Positions 44,534 through 51,980 of a stretch of DNA of 58,356 bases are shown here, in pieces. The notes under the pieces are model-generated. The model ran no database searches. It was not told where the DNA came from and saw only the letters and a program-made list of their open reading frames with translations. The DNA is from Plesiocystis pacifica SIR-1 (lineage in GTDB: Bacteria; Myxococcota_A; Polyangia; Nannocystales; Nannocystaceae), in NCBI RefSeq assembly GCF_000170895.1, contig NZ_ABCS01000064.1, positions 1 through 58,356 on the forward strand, given 5' to 3'. The translations under genes were made by a program, and so were the position numbers. Within the stretch, counting starts at the first letter, position 1. Every line of letters starts with the position of its first letter.

Positions 44534-45946
44534 ATGACCAAGCTCCCCATGACCAAGCTCCCCCTCGTCATTGCGACCTTGGCGCTCACGCCCCTCGCCT
44601 GCGCCGACGCTAGCGGTGACGACGAAGGCTCGTGCGCCTTCGATGCTGCGAGCGAGGTCGCCGACGGTGTGTTTCGCACCTGCGCCGATCTCAGCGAGGA
44701 TCTCACCTCTCTCGCCTACCTCGGGAGCATCACCGGCCCCGACATCAACAACCTCACCTTCGAAGCAGAGCCCAACCCAAACTATCGTTTTGGGATCGGC
44801 TACGTGACCAATGAGAGTGATGATAGTGATAATCCTCTGCTGCTCAAGCTCAAGGAGATCGATAGTAGTGGGAATGCCACAGGCGCAATTGTCAAAAAGA
44901 CAGTCTCCAGTGATAACAAGATATGGATCGCCTTTGGCACATCGATGGACTCGATCCTGGTTCAATACTCGGGAGACGAGGGCAAGAACTACTCAGACCT
45001 GGGCAGCACAACTAAAATCGCAGAAGGGAACCCGCTCGGAAACAGCATCACCCTCAACTGCACGGGCATCGAGCGCCTCAACGACTGCGTTGCCGGGGCC
45101 CCGGGCTGCCCCTGCCGCGATTCCGACTCGTGCGATGATGCGAACCTCGAGTGCAACGCCGGCCTGTGCATGGCCTCTGGCGACTGTTCGGCCACTAATA
45201 AAGGCTTCGGTTGTGAGTGTCAGGCGACCAGCGAGTGCGACTCCGGACTCGAGTGTATCTACAACGCCTGCCAAGAGGACAAGCGTGCGATCCGCAGCTA
45301 CGTGTCCGTCTACGAGAATCGCACCATCACCATCACCAACGCCTCGGAGAGCACGAGCGCTCCGACCTACCACCTGTGGTACGCGCTCCTCTTTGATGGC
45401 GTCACGGGCACCTACGCAGGTGACACAGGTGACTCAGACGAGTACCGCTCTCCCTATCTGCTGTGCCCCTCGGACTACGACTCCAACTATGACTGGAGGT
45501 CCTCGGGAGTGGTGATTCGGCCGAACGAGACGGCGAGCTACATCCTGCCCGAGAACGCCATCTTCGTTGGCTTCTCGGAGGATGAGGAGAGCACCCCCGA
45601 CTCTGATCGACGCTCTGTCCGTGTCGCGGACACCACCCAGCCCGTGGTCCGCTTCGAGCGCCTCGAGGGTTGTGCCGCCGCCGCCGGCACCGACTCCGCC
45701 AGCCGCCTCGCGGGGATCCCCTTCGCGCCGACGAGGACGGCAGACGACCAGCTCTACCTGGTCAACTGCGGGCCCGATGATGTTCAGCTCTACGATCAGT
45801 CCGACACCTCCATCGCTACGATCGCCGCGGGAGGCATGGCCCAGGTGATTAACACAGAGAATGAGTGCGAGCAGGTCACGTACTGGTTCGCCGACACCGA
45901 CGACCCCACGCTCATCGTCAAGAAGAAGACCGACGACTGCGGCTGA
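44534..45946 (+). CDS. Cys-rich lipoprotein, function unknown
   Basis: 470 residues. A signal peptide ends at LALTPLAC, followed by an acidic stretch. The middle has a compact Cys cluster (GCPCRDSDSCDDANLECNAG; CECQATSECDSGLECIYNAC), an EGF/Dickkopf-like pattern. The rest is beta-rich with repeated Thr/Ser strands. Base composition is lower in GC from about 44780 to 45010 than in neighbouring genes. AGGA precedes the ATG by 9 nt and a second in-frame ATG lies 15 nt downstream; the first is used. It follows the TPR kinase closely and converges with the ECF sigma gene. No family is recognised. Confidence 0.7.
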   Translation: MTKLPMTKLPLVIATLALTPLACADASGDDEGSCAFDAASEVADGVFRTCADLSEDLTSLAYLGSITGPDINNLTFEAEPNPNYRFGIGYVTNESDDSDNPLLLKLKEIDSSGNATGAIVKKTVSSDNKIWIAFGTSMDSILVQYSGDEGKNYSDLGSTTKIAEGNPLGNSITLNCTGIERLNDCVAGAPGCPCRDSDSCDDANLECNAGLCMASGDCSATNKGFGCECQATSECDSGLECIYNACQEDKRAIRSYVSVYENRTITITNASESTSAPTYHLWYALLFDGVTGTYAGDTGDSDEYRSPYLLCPSDYDSNYDWRSSGVVIRPNETASYILPENAIFVGFSEDEESTPDSDRRSVRVADTTQPVVRFERLEGCAAAAGTDSASRLAGIPFAPTRTADDQLYLVNCGPDDVQLYDQSDTSIATIAAGGMAQVINTENECEQVTYWFADTDDPTLIVKKKTDDCG

Positions 45947-45983
45947 GCCCGAACCGACCCTCGGCGGACACCCCAGCTCCCTC

Positions 45984-46607
45984 TCAGCGCGGGACCTGCT
46001 CCGCGATGGCCTGCGCCCAGGTCTCGAGGCCCTCGAGCACGGAGCTCAGCTCCTCTCCCGAGCGCGCGAGCGTACCCAGCTCGACCTCGAGCAGATCCTT
46101 GGCCTTGCGCAGGCGCCCGCGGATCGTCCCCTCGGGGGCCTCGAACACCACCGCGAGCTCGCGGGCCTTGAGCTTCTCCCAGTAGTAGAGCTCGAGGATC
46201 ATCTGGGAGTCGAGGGGCAGGCGCTGCAGACCCGCGACGAGCAGCCGCTGCTCCCGCGCGAGCTCGAAGGCCGTGCTGATCCCGGCCCCGAGATCGGCCA
46301 CGGAGCTGTCGCCGATCGGGGCTTCGCGCCGACGCTGGCGGCTGCGCTCGTAGGCCCACTGGCGCAGGACGTTGCGCGCGATGGACAGCAGCCAGGTCTT
46401 GACGTTGGCCTCGCCGCGGTAGCGCGCGACGCCCTCGAGGGCGCCCGTGAAGCTGCGCTGGACCAGATCTTCGACCTCGTGCTGCTGCCCGACCTTGGTG
46501 GCGAAGAACAGATAGAGGCTGCGAAAGTGGCGGGACAGCAGCTCCCCCGCCGCCGTCCGGTCTCCCCCGCGCCAGGCCTCGAGCAGCGCGCTATCGTCAG
46601 CCTTCAC
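45984..46607 (-). CDS. ECF RNA polymerase sigma factor
   Basis: 207 residues. Region 2: LLEAWRGGDRTAAGELLSRHF, noted by its core AWRGGDRTAAGELL, then HEVEDLVQRSFTGAL and TWLLSIARNVLRQWAYE. Region 4: LQRLPLDSQMILELYYWEKL, ARELAVVFEAPEGTIRGRLRKAK, marked by VFEAPEGTIRGRL. It is of normal ECF length and has no fused domain, unlike the factor at 19139. GTG 46607 follows TATGTT by 6 nt. It converges on the Cys-rich lipoprotein. No anti-sigma gene is adjacent. Confidence 0.93.
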   Translation of the reverse strand: MKADDSALLEAWRGGDRTAAGELLSRHFRSLYLFFATKVGQQHEVEDLVQRSFTGALEGVARYRGEANVKTWLLSIARNVLRQWAYERSRQRRREAPIGDSSVADLGAGISTAFELAREQRLLVAGLQRLPLDSQMILELYYWEKLKARELAVVFEAPEGTIRGRLRKAKDLLEVELGTLARSGEELSSVLEGLETWAQAIAEQVPR

Positions 46608-46613
46608 CCCTGC

Positions 46614-46619
46614 AACATA
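46614..46619 (-). promoter_or_regulatory. -10-like TATGTT before the ECF sigma gene
   Basis: TATGTT on the minus strand, 6 nt before GTG 46607. Confidence 0.5.
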
Positions 46620-46795
46620 ACAAAGGCTCCCAGGAGTGGCTGCTCTTGGCGACGCTGTTCTGGGCGCGAAAGCAGGTCTTGGCCGGGACGATATTCGCCC
46701 GGGCGCTGCGCTCTTCGAACAGGATCACGGTGCGCATCGGTCATCCGAAGGCCCAATCTTGAAGAGCGGCAACCCCGCCCTCACTGGTGCCCATG

Positions 46796-46844
46796 GCCGG
46801 GCCCACGGCCCCGAAAAAAAGTTGAGCTCGATGTAGGTGGACAC
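46796..46844 (-). pseudogene. Decayed 5' end of a copy of the 188-residue unknown gene
   Basis: In minus-strand sense the sequence starts GTG and encodes STYIELNF, as the intact gene at 40112 encodes SAYIELNF. A seven-T run then replaces the intact TTCC context and the frame is lost. GGGCCGTGGGCCC resumes similarity out of frame. Nothing downstream resembles the rest of the gene. Confidence 0.55.
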
Positions 46845-46920
46845 CACGGTCGAGGGTTTCGCCACTCGTGCTTGGGGCCGAGGCAGGTTCTGGCCTGGTC
46901 GCGCGGTCGTGGCGGCGTAG
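46818..46920 (-). repeat. Dispersed repeat spanning a gene start (copy 2)
   Basis: Aligns to 40082-40190 over about 105 bp, including the upstream DNA. The rest of 46608-46991 has no gene apart from the MATE promoter near 46977. Confidence 0.7.
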
Positions 46921-46976
46921 CGGGGCCGTGGAGACGTCGAGTTTCCGTTCCCGGCAACCTCCCAGGCGGGGCGGCG

Positions 46977-46982
46977 TACACT
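46977..46982 (+). promoter_or_regulatory. -10-like TACACT before the MATE gene
   Basis: TACACT ends 9 nt before ATG 46992. Confidence 0.4.
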
Positions 46983-46991
46983 GCCAACGCG

Positions 46992-48905
46992 ATGACTACC
47001 CCCGGCGCCCCCAAGGCTCCCCGAGCCACCCTCGTGGAGGGGGACATCCGCAAGGCGCTGACCAGCCTGGCGGCGCCCATGTCTCTGGGGATCGTGTTTC
47101 TGATCGCCCTGAACCTCGTCGACACCTACTACGTGGGCCAGCTCGGCACCGACGAGCTCGCGGCGATCAGCTTCACCTTCCCGATCATCATGGTGGTGAT
47201 GAGCGCGACCATGGGCCTGGGCGTGGGCACGACCTCGGCCATCGCCCGGGCGATCGGGGGCGGAGACGAGCGCAAGGTCCGACGCCTGACCACCCATGCG
47301 CTGGGTCTGGCCCTGGCCATGGTCGCGACCCTCTCGGGCCTGGGCCTGCTGACCCAGCGCGTGGTGTTCGGCCTGCTCGGAGCCGAGGGGCCGATCCTCG
47401 AGCTGGTGCTCGAGTACATGACGGTGTGGTTCGCGGGCGCGGCCTTCCTGGTCATCCCGATGCTCGGCTCCGGGGCGATCCGGGCGACCGGGGACGCGCG
47501 CACGCCGATGTTCATCATGATGGGCGCTGCGATCGTCAACGGCATCCTCGACCCGATCTTCATCTTCGGCTGGGGCCCGGTCCCGGCCATGGGCCTGCGC
47601 GGGGCCGCCATCGCCACCTTGTGCGCTCGGGTCACCACGCTGATCGCCGCGCTGTGGGTCCTGGGCCCGCGGCTGAACATGCTCGACCTGCACTGGCCGA
47701 CCCGCGCGGAGCTCATGGACTCGTGGCGCTCGATCCTCAGCGTCGGCATCCCGGCGGCGGCGACCAACATGCTCGCGCCCGTGGCCACCGGCGCGCTCAC
47801 GGCCCTCATCGCCACCCAGGGCAAGGCCGCGATCGCAGCCTGGGGCGTGGGCTCGCGCCTCGAGGGCCTGGTGCTCATCGCCCCCATGGCCCTGAGCGCG
47901 GCGCTGACCCCCTTCATCGGGCAAAACTGGGGGGCGCACCACAAGGACCGGGTGGCCGAGGCGCTCAAGATCTGCCGGCGCTTCGTGCTGCTGTGGGGCG
48001 CGGGGGCGTGGGTGTTCCTGCTGCTGCTCGGCGACACCATGGCGGGCTTGTTCTCCGACGACCCGGAGGTCCACGAGGTGCTCGGGCTGTTCTTTTGGAT
48101 CATCCCGGCGACCTACGGGGCTCACGCCGTCGTCAGTGTGGTCAGCGCGACCTTCAACGCCATCGATCGGGCCGTGCGCTCGACGCTGATCTCGGCCATG
48201 CGCAGCTTGTTGCTGGCCATCCCCCTGGCCTACGTGGGCAGCCAGATCGCGGACCTGGCCGGCATCTTCGCGGGCGTGGCGACGGCCACGGTGCTGACCG
48301 CCCTGATCGCCAACTTCTGGGCGCGGGACCTCTACCAGGGCGCCGAGGCGGTCCACGAAGAGGACTCGCCGCTGCGGGCGGGCGAGGCCGTGGCCGTGAG
48401 CGCGGCGGTGCCCCGCGCCTCGGAGTCGCTCATCGCCGTGCGCGCGGACGTGTCCGCGGTGCTCGATCGCTTCGTCGATGGGGCGAGCGCGCTCCCGGGT
48501 CTGCACGTGGCCAAGACCCGGGGCAACGCGCTGGGCTTCTTTTGCGGTGGGGGTCGGGAGATCGGCCACATCCACCGGGGGGGTCAGCTCGACCTGCGCT
48601 TTCCGCCGGTGGTGCTCGAGCAGCTCGAGCGCGAGGGGCGGGTCGAGCACCACCGCCACGTCGACGACGGGGGCTGGGTGACCAAGGACCTCGACGCCGA
48701 GGGGGACATCCCAGCGGCGCTCGAGCTCCTGCGCCTGGGCATGCGCTTGTCGGCGGTCTACGGGCGGGTGCGCGCGGGGGAAGAGCCCGAGGTCGAGGGC
48801 CTGCTCGACGGCTTGGAGCTGTCCCAGGAGCTGCGCGGGGCGGTCTCCGACGTCGTCGAGGGCTGGCACGCCCGGGGTCTGGTCCGCGCCCGTTCCGCGA
48901 GTTGA
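46992..48905 (+). CDS. MATE-family transporter fused to a DUF5519 (luciferase-like) domain
   Basis: 637 residues. Residues about 1-455 are a MATE multidrug/toxin exporter with about twelve membrane segments: an N-terminal SLGIVFLIALNLVDTYYVGQ, cited in part as NLVDTYYVGQLGTDELAA, then GLGVGTTSAIARAIGGG, GSGAIRATGDARTP and GWGPVPAMGLRGAAIAT, and a second half with GVGSRLEGLVLIAP and FIGQNWGAH. After a short linker, residues about 480-625 match the DUF5519 domain: LHVAKTRGNALGFFCGGGREIGHIH, noted by CGGGREIGHIH, plus DLRFPPVVLEQLEREG. Such a cytosolic domain is unusual on a MATE transporter. Inference: the tail regulates or couples export. TACACT lies 9 nt upstream. Confidence 0.9.
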   Translation: MTTPGAPKAPRATLVEGDIRKALTSLAAPMSLGIVFLIALNLVDTYYVGQLGTDELAAISFTFPIIMVVMSATMGLGVGTTSAIARAIGGGDERKVRRLTTHALGLALAMVATLSGLGLLTQRVVFGLLGAEGPILELVLEYMTVWFAGAAFLVIPMLGSGAIRATGDARTPMFIMMGAAIVNGILDPIFIFGWGPVPAMGLRGAAIATLCARVTTLIAALWVLGPRLNMLDLHWPTRAELMDSWRSILSVGIPAAATNMLAPVATGALTALIATQGKAAIAAWGVGSRLEGLVLIAPMALSAALTPFIGQNWGAHHKDRVAEALKICRRFVLLWGAGAWVFLLLLGDTMAGLFSDDPEVHEVLGLFFWIIPATYGAHAVVSVVSATFNAIDRAVRSTLISAMRSLLLAIPLAYVGSQIADLAGIFAGVATATVLTALIANFWARDLYQGAEAVHEEDSPLRAGEAVAVSAAVPRASESLIAVRADVSAVLDRFVDGASALPGLHVAKTRGNALGFFCGGGREIGHIHRGGQLDLRFPPVVLEQLEREGRVEHHRHVDDGGWVTKDLDAEGDIPAALELLRLGMRLSAVYGRVRAGEEPEVEGLLDGLELSQELRGAVSDVVEGWHARGLVRARSAS

Positions 48906-48940
48906 TCCAAAGTCGGTCGCGGCGCGGGGGGTCGATCCGC

Positions 48941-48946
48941 TACGCT
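48941..48946 (+). promoter_or_regulatory. -10-like TACGCT before the STAS-like gene
   Basis: TACGCT ends 6 nt before GTG 48953. Confidence 0.45.
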
Positions 48947-48952
48947 GGAGCG

Positions 48953-49480
48953 GTGAGCGCTAGGGACGGCGCTGGCGGGCCCTCCACTGGATATTTGGAG
49001 GAGCTCGCACAAACGAGCTCGCTGCGCGTCGGTCGTTGCGGGCCGCTGGTGATCTTCGCGTGGTCCGACCAGCCCATGCGCCGGGACATGGATCTGGTCG
49101 ACCGCTATCTCGACGAGACCGTCGAGCGCTACCCCGCGGGCCTGTGCACCCTGGCGCTGCTGCGCAGCGTCGGCGCGCTGGTCTCTCCCGACGCCGACAA
49201 CCGCGAGCGGGCCAAGGCCCAGTTTCGCCGCTACGACCCGCACACCCGGGCCAACGCCGTGGTCATCGACATCGACGGCATCGCCGGGCGGACCGTCCGC
49301 GTGTTCATGTCGGCGGTCCTGATGATGGCCCGGGCCAGGGCGCCCACGACGGTGTGCGAGGACTTCGACGCGGGCTTTGACGCCATCTTGAACGCGCCGG
49401 GCCAGGACCGCGAGCTGGTCGACGTGCGCGAGGGGCTGCGTCGTGAAGCGCGCGCGTGGTGGGGGGAGCGGCCCAGCTGA
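48953..49480 (+). CDS. STAS-like small protein, function unknown
   Basis: 175 residues. The alternating strand/helix pattern (GRCGPLVIFAWSD; GLCTLALLRSVGALV; NAVVIDIDGIAGRTVRV; MSAVLMMARARAPTTVCEDFDAG) suggests a STAS-like fold, but no family is recognised with confidence. GTG 48953 follows TACGCT by 6 nt and 47 nt after the MATE stop. Its TGA stop (49478-49480) directly abuts hairpin array B, so the array would form its 3' UTR. The same arrangement is seen at the SRAP gene. Confidence 0.65.
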   Translation: MSARDGAGGPSTGYLEELAQTSSLRVGRCGPLVIFAWSDQPMRRDMDLVDRYLDETVERYPAGLCTLALLRSVGALVSPDADNRERAKAQFRRYDPHTRANAVVIDIDGIAGRTVRVFMSAVLMMARARAPTTVCEDFDAGFDAILNAPGQDRELVDVREGLRREARAWWGERPS

Positions 49481-49740
49481 GTCGTGGACGTGGGGCAGGG
49501 AGGGCGTGGCGTCGTCCACGACGGCTAAAATAGTCAGAGACTGTGATTTACTCACAGTCTCTGAGTCGTGGACGTGGGGCAGGGAGGGCGTGGCGTCGTC
49601 CACGACGGCTAAAATAGTCAGAGACTGTGATTTACTCACAGTCTCTGAGTCGTGGACGTGGGGCAGGGAGGGCGTGGCGTCGTCCACGACGGCTAAAATA
49701 GGCAGAGGGTCGGGCAAAACTCGTTTTGGCCGACCCTCTG
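49481..49740 (+). repeat. Array B: three units of alternating constant and variable hairpins
   Basis: Plus-strand sense. Constant 42-nt hairpins at 49481-49522, 49565-49606 and 49649-49690 match those of array A exactly. Linkers GGCTAAAATAGT (twice) and GGCTAAAATAGG. Variable hairpins at 49535-49563 and 49619-49647 (arms CAGAGACTGTGA and TCACAGTCTCTG) and at 49703-49740 (arms CAGAGGGTCGGGCAAAA and TTTTGGCCGACCCTCTG, loop CTCG). The period is 84 bp. The array begins on the base after the stop codon at 49480. The following 130 bp to the next gene contain no further unit. Confidence 0.9.
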
Positions 49741-49870
49741 AGTACCCCCGCGGGCGCCCGTGTTCAGGGTCACGGGCAAAGCTTGCGTGGAACTTGTGGA
49801 TTGTGGCGGCGTACGCCATCCATGAGTCATGGGTCTTCGAGCCACAATCGCGTCGGCGTCGCAATCGGGC

Positions 49871-50212
49871 ATGCGCCTGAGCGCGGAGCCCTTCGTCGTC
49901 AAGCTCGACGGGCACCTGACCCGGGCCCAGCTCGACGAGACCCTCGGGACCCTCGGGGAGCAGATCGCCAGCGTCGGCCTGGCGACGGTGATCCTCGACT
50001 GCTCCGAGATGGGCGGCTACGACCTGGACGCTCGCCACGCCTTCGTCGACTGGAACAAGCGCTGGCGCGACCAAGTGGTCCGCGTGGCGATCGTGACCGA
50101 CAACCGCCTCTACCACGTCGTCGTGGCCACGATGTCGCTCGCCGCCGGGCAGGCCATGAAGGCCTTCTCCAGCCGCAGCGAAGCCGAGACCTGGGCGCGC
50201 ACGGGTCTTTAG
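49871..50212 (+). CDS. STAS/SpoIIAA-like protein
   Basis: 113 residues. It has the strand-helix pattern of the SpoIIAA/STAS-like family: FVVKLDGHLTRAQLDETLG, ATVILDCSEMGGYDLDARH, VVRVAIVTDNRLYHVVVATM and MKAFSSRSEAETWA. The ATG at 49871 was preferred over one 42 nt upstream because it begins right at the fold. It lies 58 nt before the GHKL ATPase gene, which has its own promoter-like TAGTCT, so co-transcription is possible but not shown. Inference: a regulatory partner of unknown pathway. Confidence 0.7.
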   Translation: MRLSAEPFVVKLDGHLTRAQLDETLGTLGEQIASVGLATVILDCSEMGGYDLDARHAFVDWNKRWRDQVVRVAIVTDNRLYHVVVATMSLAAGQAMKAFSSRSEAETWARTGL

Positions 50213-50255
50213 CGCAGCCCTCGGGGACGCCTGGCGATCCCGCGGGCCCGCGGTT

Positions 50256-50261
50256 TAGTCT
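50256..50261 (+). promoter_or_regulatory. -10-like TAGTCT before the GHKL ATPase gene
   Basis: TAGTCT (within TTTAGTCT) ends 9 nt before GTG 50271. Confidence 0.4.
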
Positions 50262-50270
50262 GGGCCGGCC

Positions 50271-51980
50271 GTGGCCAAGCCCGAACCCCTGTCCGTCGAC
50301 GACGCCCTCGATCGCCTCGTCAATCAGTTCTCGGACTCGATGGCCTTCTTCCGCGAGCTGATTCAAAACTCGCTGGACGCAGGCTCGCAGGAGGTCGAGA
50401 TCGACTTCGTCCACGAGGGCGGGAAGCTCGTGGTCCACGTCAACGACTGGGGCGCGGGCATGAACCGCGAGATCATCGACACCCGCCTGACCCGGCTGTT
50501 CTCGTCGAGCAAGGACGGCGACCGGACCAAGATCGGCAAGTTCGGCATCGGCTTCGTGTCGGTGTTTGCGATCGAGCCCGAGGCGGTGTGCATCGACACC
50601 GGGCGGGCCGGCGAGCACTGGCGCATCGTGTTCGACGAGCGCCGCCGCTTTCAGCTCGTGCGCCTCGACCAGCCCGTCGAGGGCACGCAGATCCGCATCT
50701 TCAAGCAGATGGATCGCCGGGCCTTCAACCGCTTCCGCGAGCGGGCCGCGGAGGTCATCGCCTACTGGTGCCGCCACGTCCGCGGCGACGTGCGGGTCGA
50801 GGGCGAGCTGATCAACGAGCCCTTCGCCCTCGACGTGCCGATCTCGGCGGAGGCCAAGCTCGTCGACGGCGAGCACATCATCGTCGGCCACCGCGACGAC
50901 GGGGCCAGCTTCGCGGGCTTTTACAACCGCGGCCTGACCCTGTGCGAGCAGGAGATGATCCCCGGGGTCGCGTTCAAGGCCGACTCGCCCAAGCTCGAGC
51001 ACACCCTGACCCGCGACGACGTCATCCGCGAGGCGGGCTTCGAGCGGCTCATGCGCTCGGTCCGCGAGCTCGTGGCGACCAAGCTGTGCGCGGCGGTGTT
51101 CGAGGCCCTGCGCGACGCCGTGGTCAAGCGCGCGGGCGCGACGGGGCCGTCCGCGGCGGCGCTGCCGGAGCTGTCCGAGGACGACGCGTGGGTGCTCGCC
51201 TACTTGTGGCGCTGCGCGGCGGTCCACGAGAAGTCCCCGGCCAAGCTCGCCGAAGGTTGCGCGGCCATGCCGGTGTTCGTCAGCCCTGGCGGGCAGACCT
51301 GGACTCTCGAAGACCTGCGCCGCCCGGCCAAGCGCGAGGTCGTGGTTGCGACGCGGCGCTCGGAGCTGACGGTCAAGCTCGAGGCCGAGGGCCACCTGGT
51401 GGTCTGGCTGCCGCGGGTGCGGGAGGACAAGGGCAAGGGGAGCTCGCCTGCGTGGGCGGCCGCGTACGCGGCGGGGCGGGCCCTGCTCGAGCGCGTCGCG
51501 CCCACGGTCGTCGACGTCGAGGCCTGGTGCACGGCGCTGCCGCCCCGGAACAGCGAGGAGGCCCAGCGCTGGCAGATCCTCGCCGCCCAGGTCGCGCGCT
51601 TGCTCGACACCTGGGGGGCCAAGGTCGGCGGGGTCCGCCTGGGTCACCTCGACTACGCCGGGTCCGCGGTCCGCGAGGCCGTGGCGATTACCCAGGCGCA
51701 GTTCGGCGAGCTGACCCGGAGCGAGGACTGCGGCGAGCTCGGCCGCGGCCTGTTCGCCAGCCGCCGGGTCGTGGTCCTCAACGCCGACCACCCGAGCGTG
51801 CGGACCATCGCCGCCCTGGCCGTCGACGAGCCCGAGCTCGGGGCCTACATGGCGGTCAAGGCCTTCTTCCTGGGCAGGCAGCTCGACGCGGAGACCGACG
51901 AAGCCCTGCTGGTCGCGACCCACGCGGCCCGAGAACGCCGACGGGTCCGCTCGGCCGGGGCGCGGGAGGTGACGCCATGA
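50271..51980 (+). CDS. GHKL (Hsp90-like) ATPase, first gene of a coupled pair
   Basis: 569 residues. An N-terminal GHKL ATP-binding fold is clear: FFRELIQNSLDAGSQEV (N-box Glu and Asn) near residue 26, HVNDWGAGMNREI (G1 box), FSSSKDGDRTKIGKFGIGFVSVFAIEP, noted by GKFGIGFVSVFAIEP (lid/G2). The middle (residues about 125-300) resembles the Hsp90-like transducer region and ends with an Arg-rich LIGHT-type stretch, but no client or histidine kinase domain is present. The last ~50 residues have LNADHPSVRTIAALA and DAETDEALL. The TGA overlaps the ATG of the next gene (ATGA), so the two products are made in step. TAGTCT lies 9 nt before the GTG start. Confidence 0.85.
   Translation: MAKPEPLSVDDALDRLVNQFSDSMAFFRELIQNSLDAGSQEVEIDFVHEGGKLVVHVNDWGAGMNREIIDTRLTRLFSSSKDGDRTKIGKFGIGFVSVFAIEPEAVCIDTGRAGEHWRIVFDERRRFQLVRLDQPVEGTQIRIFKQMDRRAFNRFRERAAEVIAYWCRHVRGDVRVEGELINEPFALDVPISAEAKLVDGEHIIVGHRDDGASFAGFYNRGLTLCEQEMIPGVAFKADSPKLEHTLTRDDVIREAGFERLMRSVRELVATKLCAAVFEALRDAVVKRAGATGPSAAALPELSEDDAWVLAYLWRCAAVHEKSPAKLAEGCAAMPVFVSPGGQTWTLEDLRRPAKREVVVATRRSELTVKLEAEGHLVVWLPRVREDKGKGSSPAWAAAYAAGRALLERVAPTVVDVEAWCTALPPRNSEEAQRWQILAAQVARLLDTWGAKVGGVRLGHLDYAGSAVREAVAITQAQFGELTRSEDCGELGRGLFASRRVVVLNADHPSVRTIAALAVDEPELGAYMAVKAFFLGRQLDAETDEALLVATHAARERRRVRSAGAREVTP

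Noticed and set aside
49481..49740. Integron attC sites
   Set aside because: No cassettes or integrase, the palindromes are tandem without genes between them, and the RYYYAAC/GTTRRRY core boxes are not matched.
49443..49880. Plus-strand open frame through array B
   Set aside because: It overlaps the end of the STAS-like gene and the start of the next gene in other frames, and encodes the same array-derived peptide. The 84-bp period explains the open frame.
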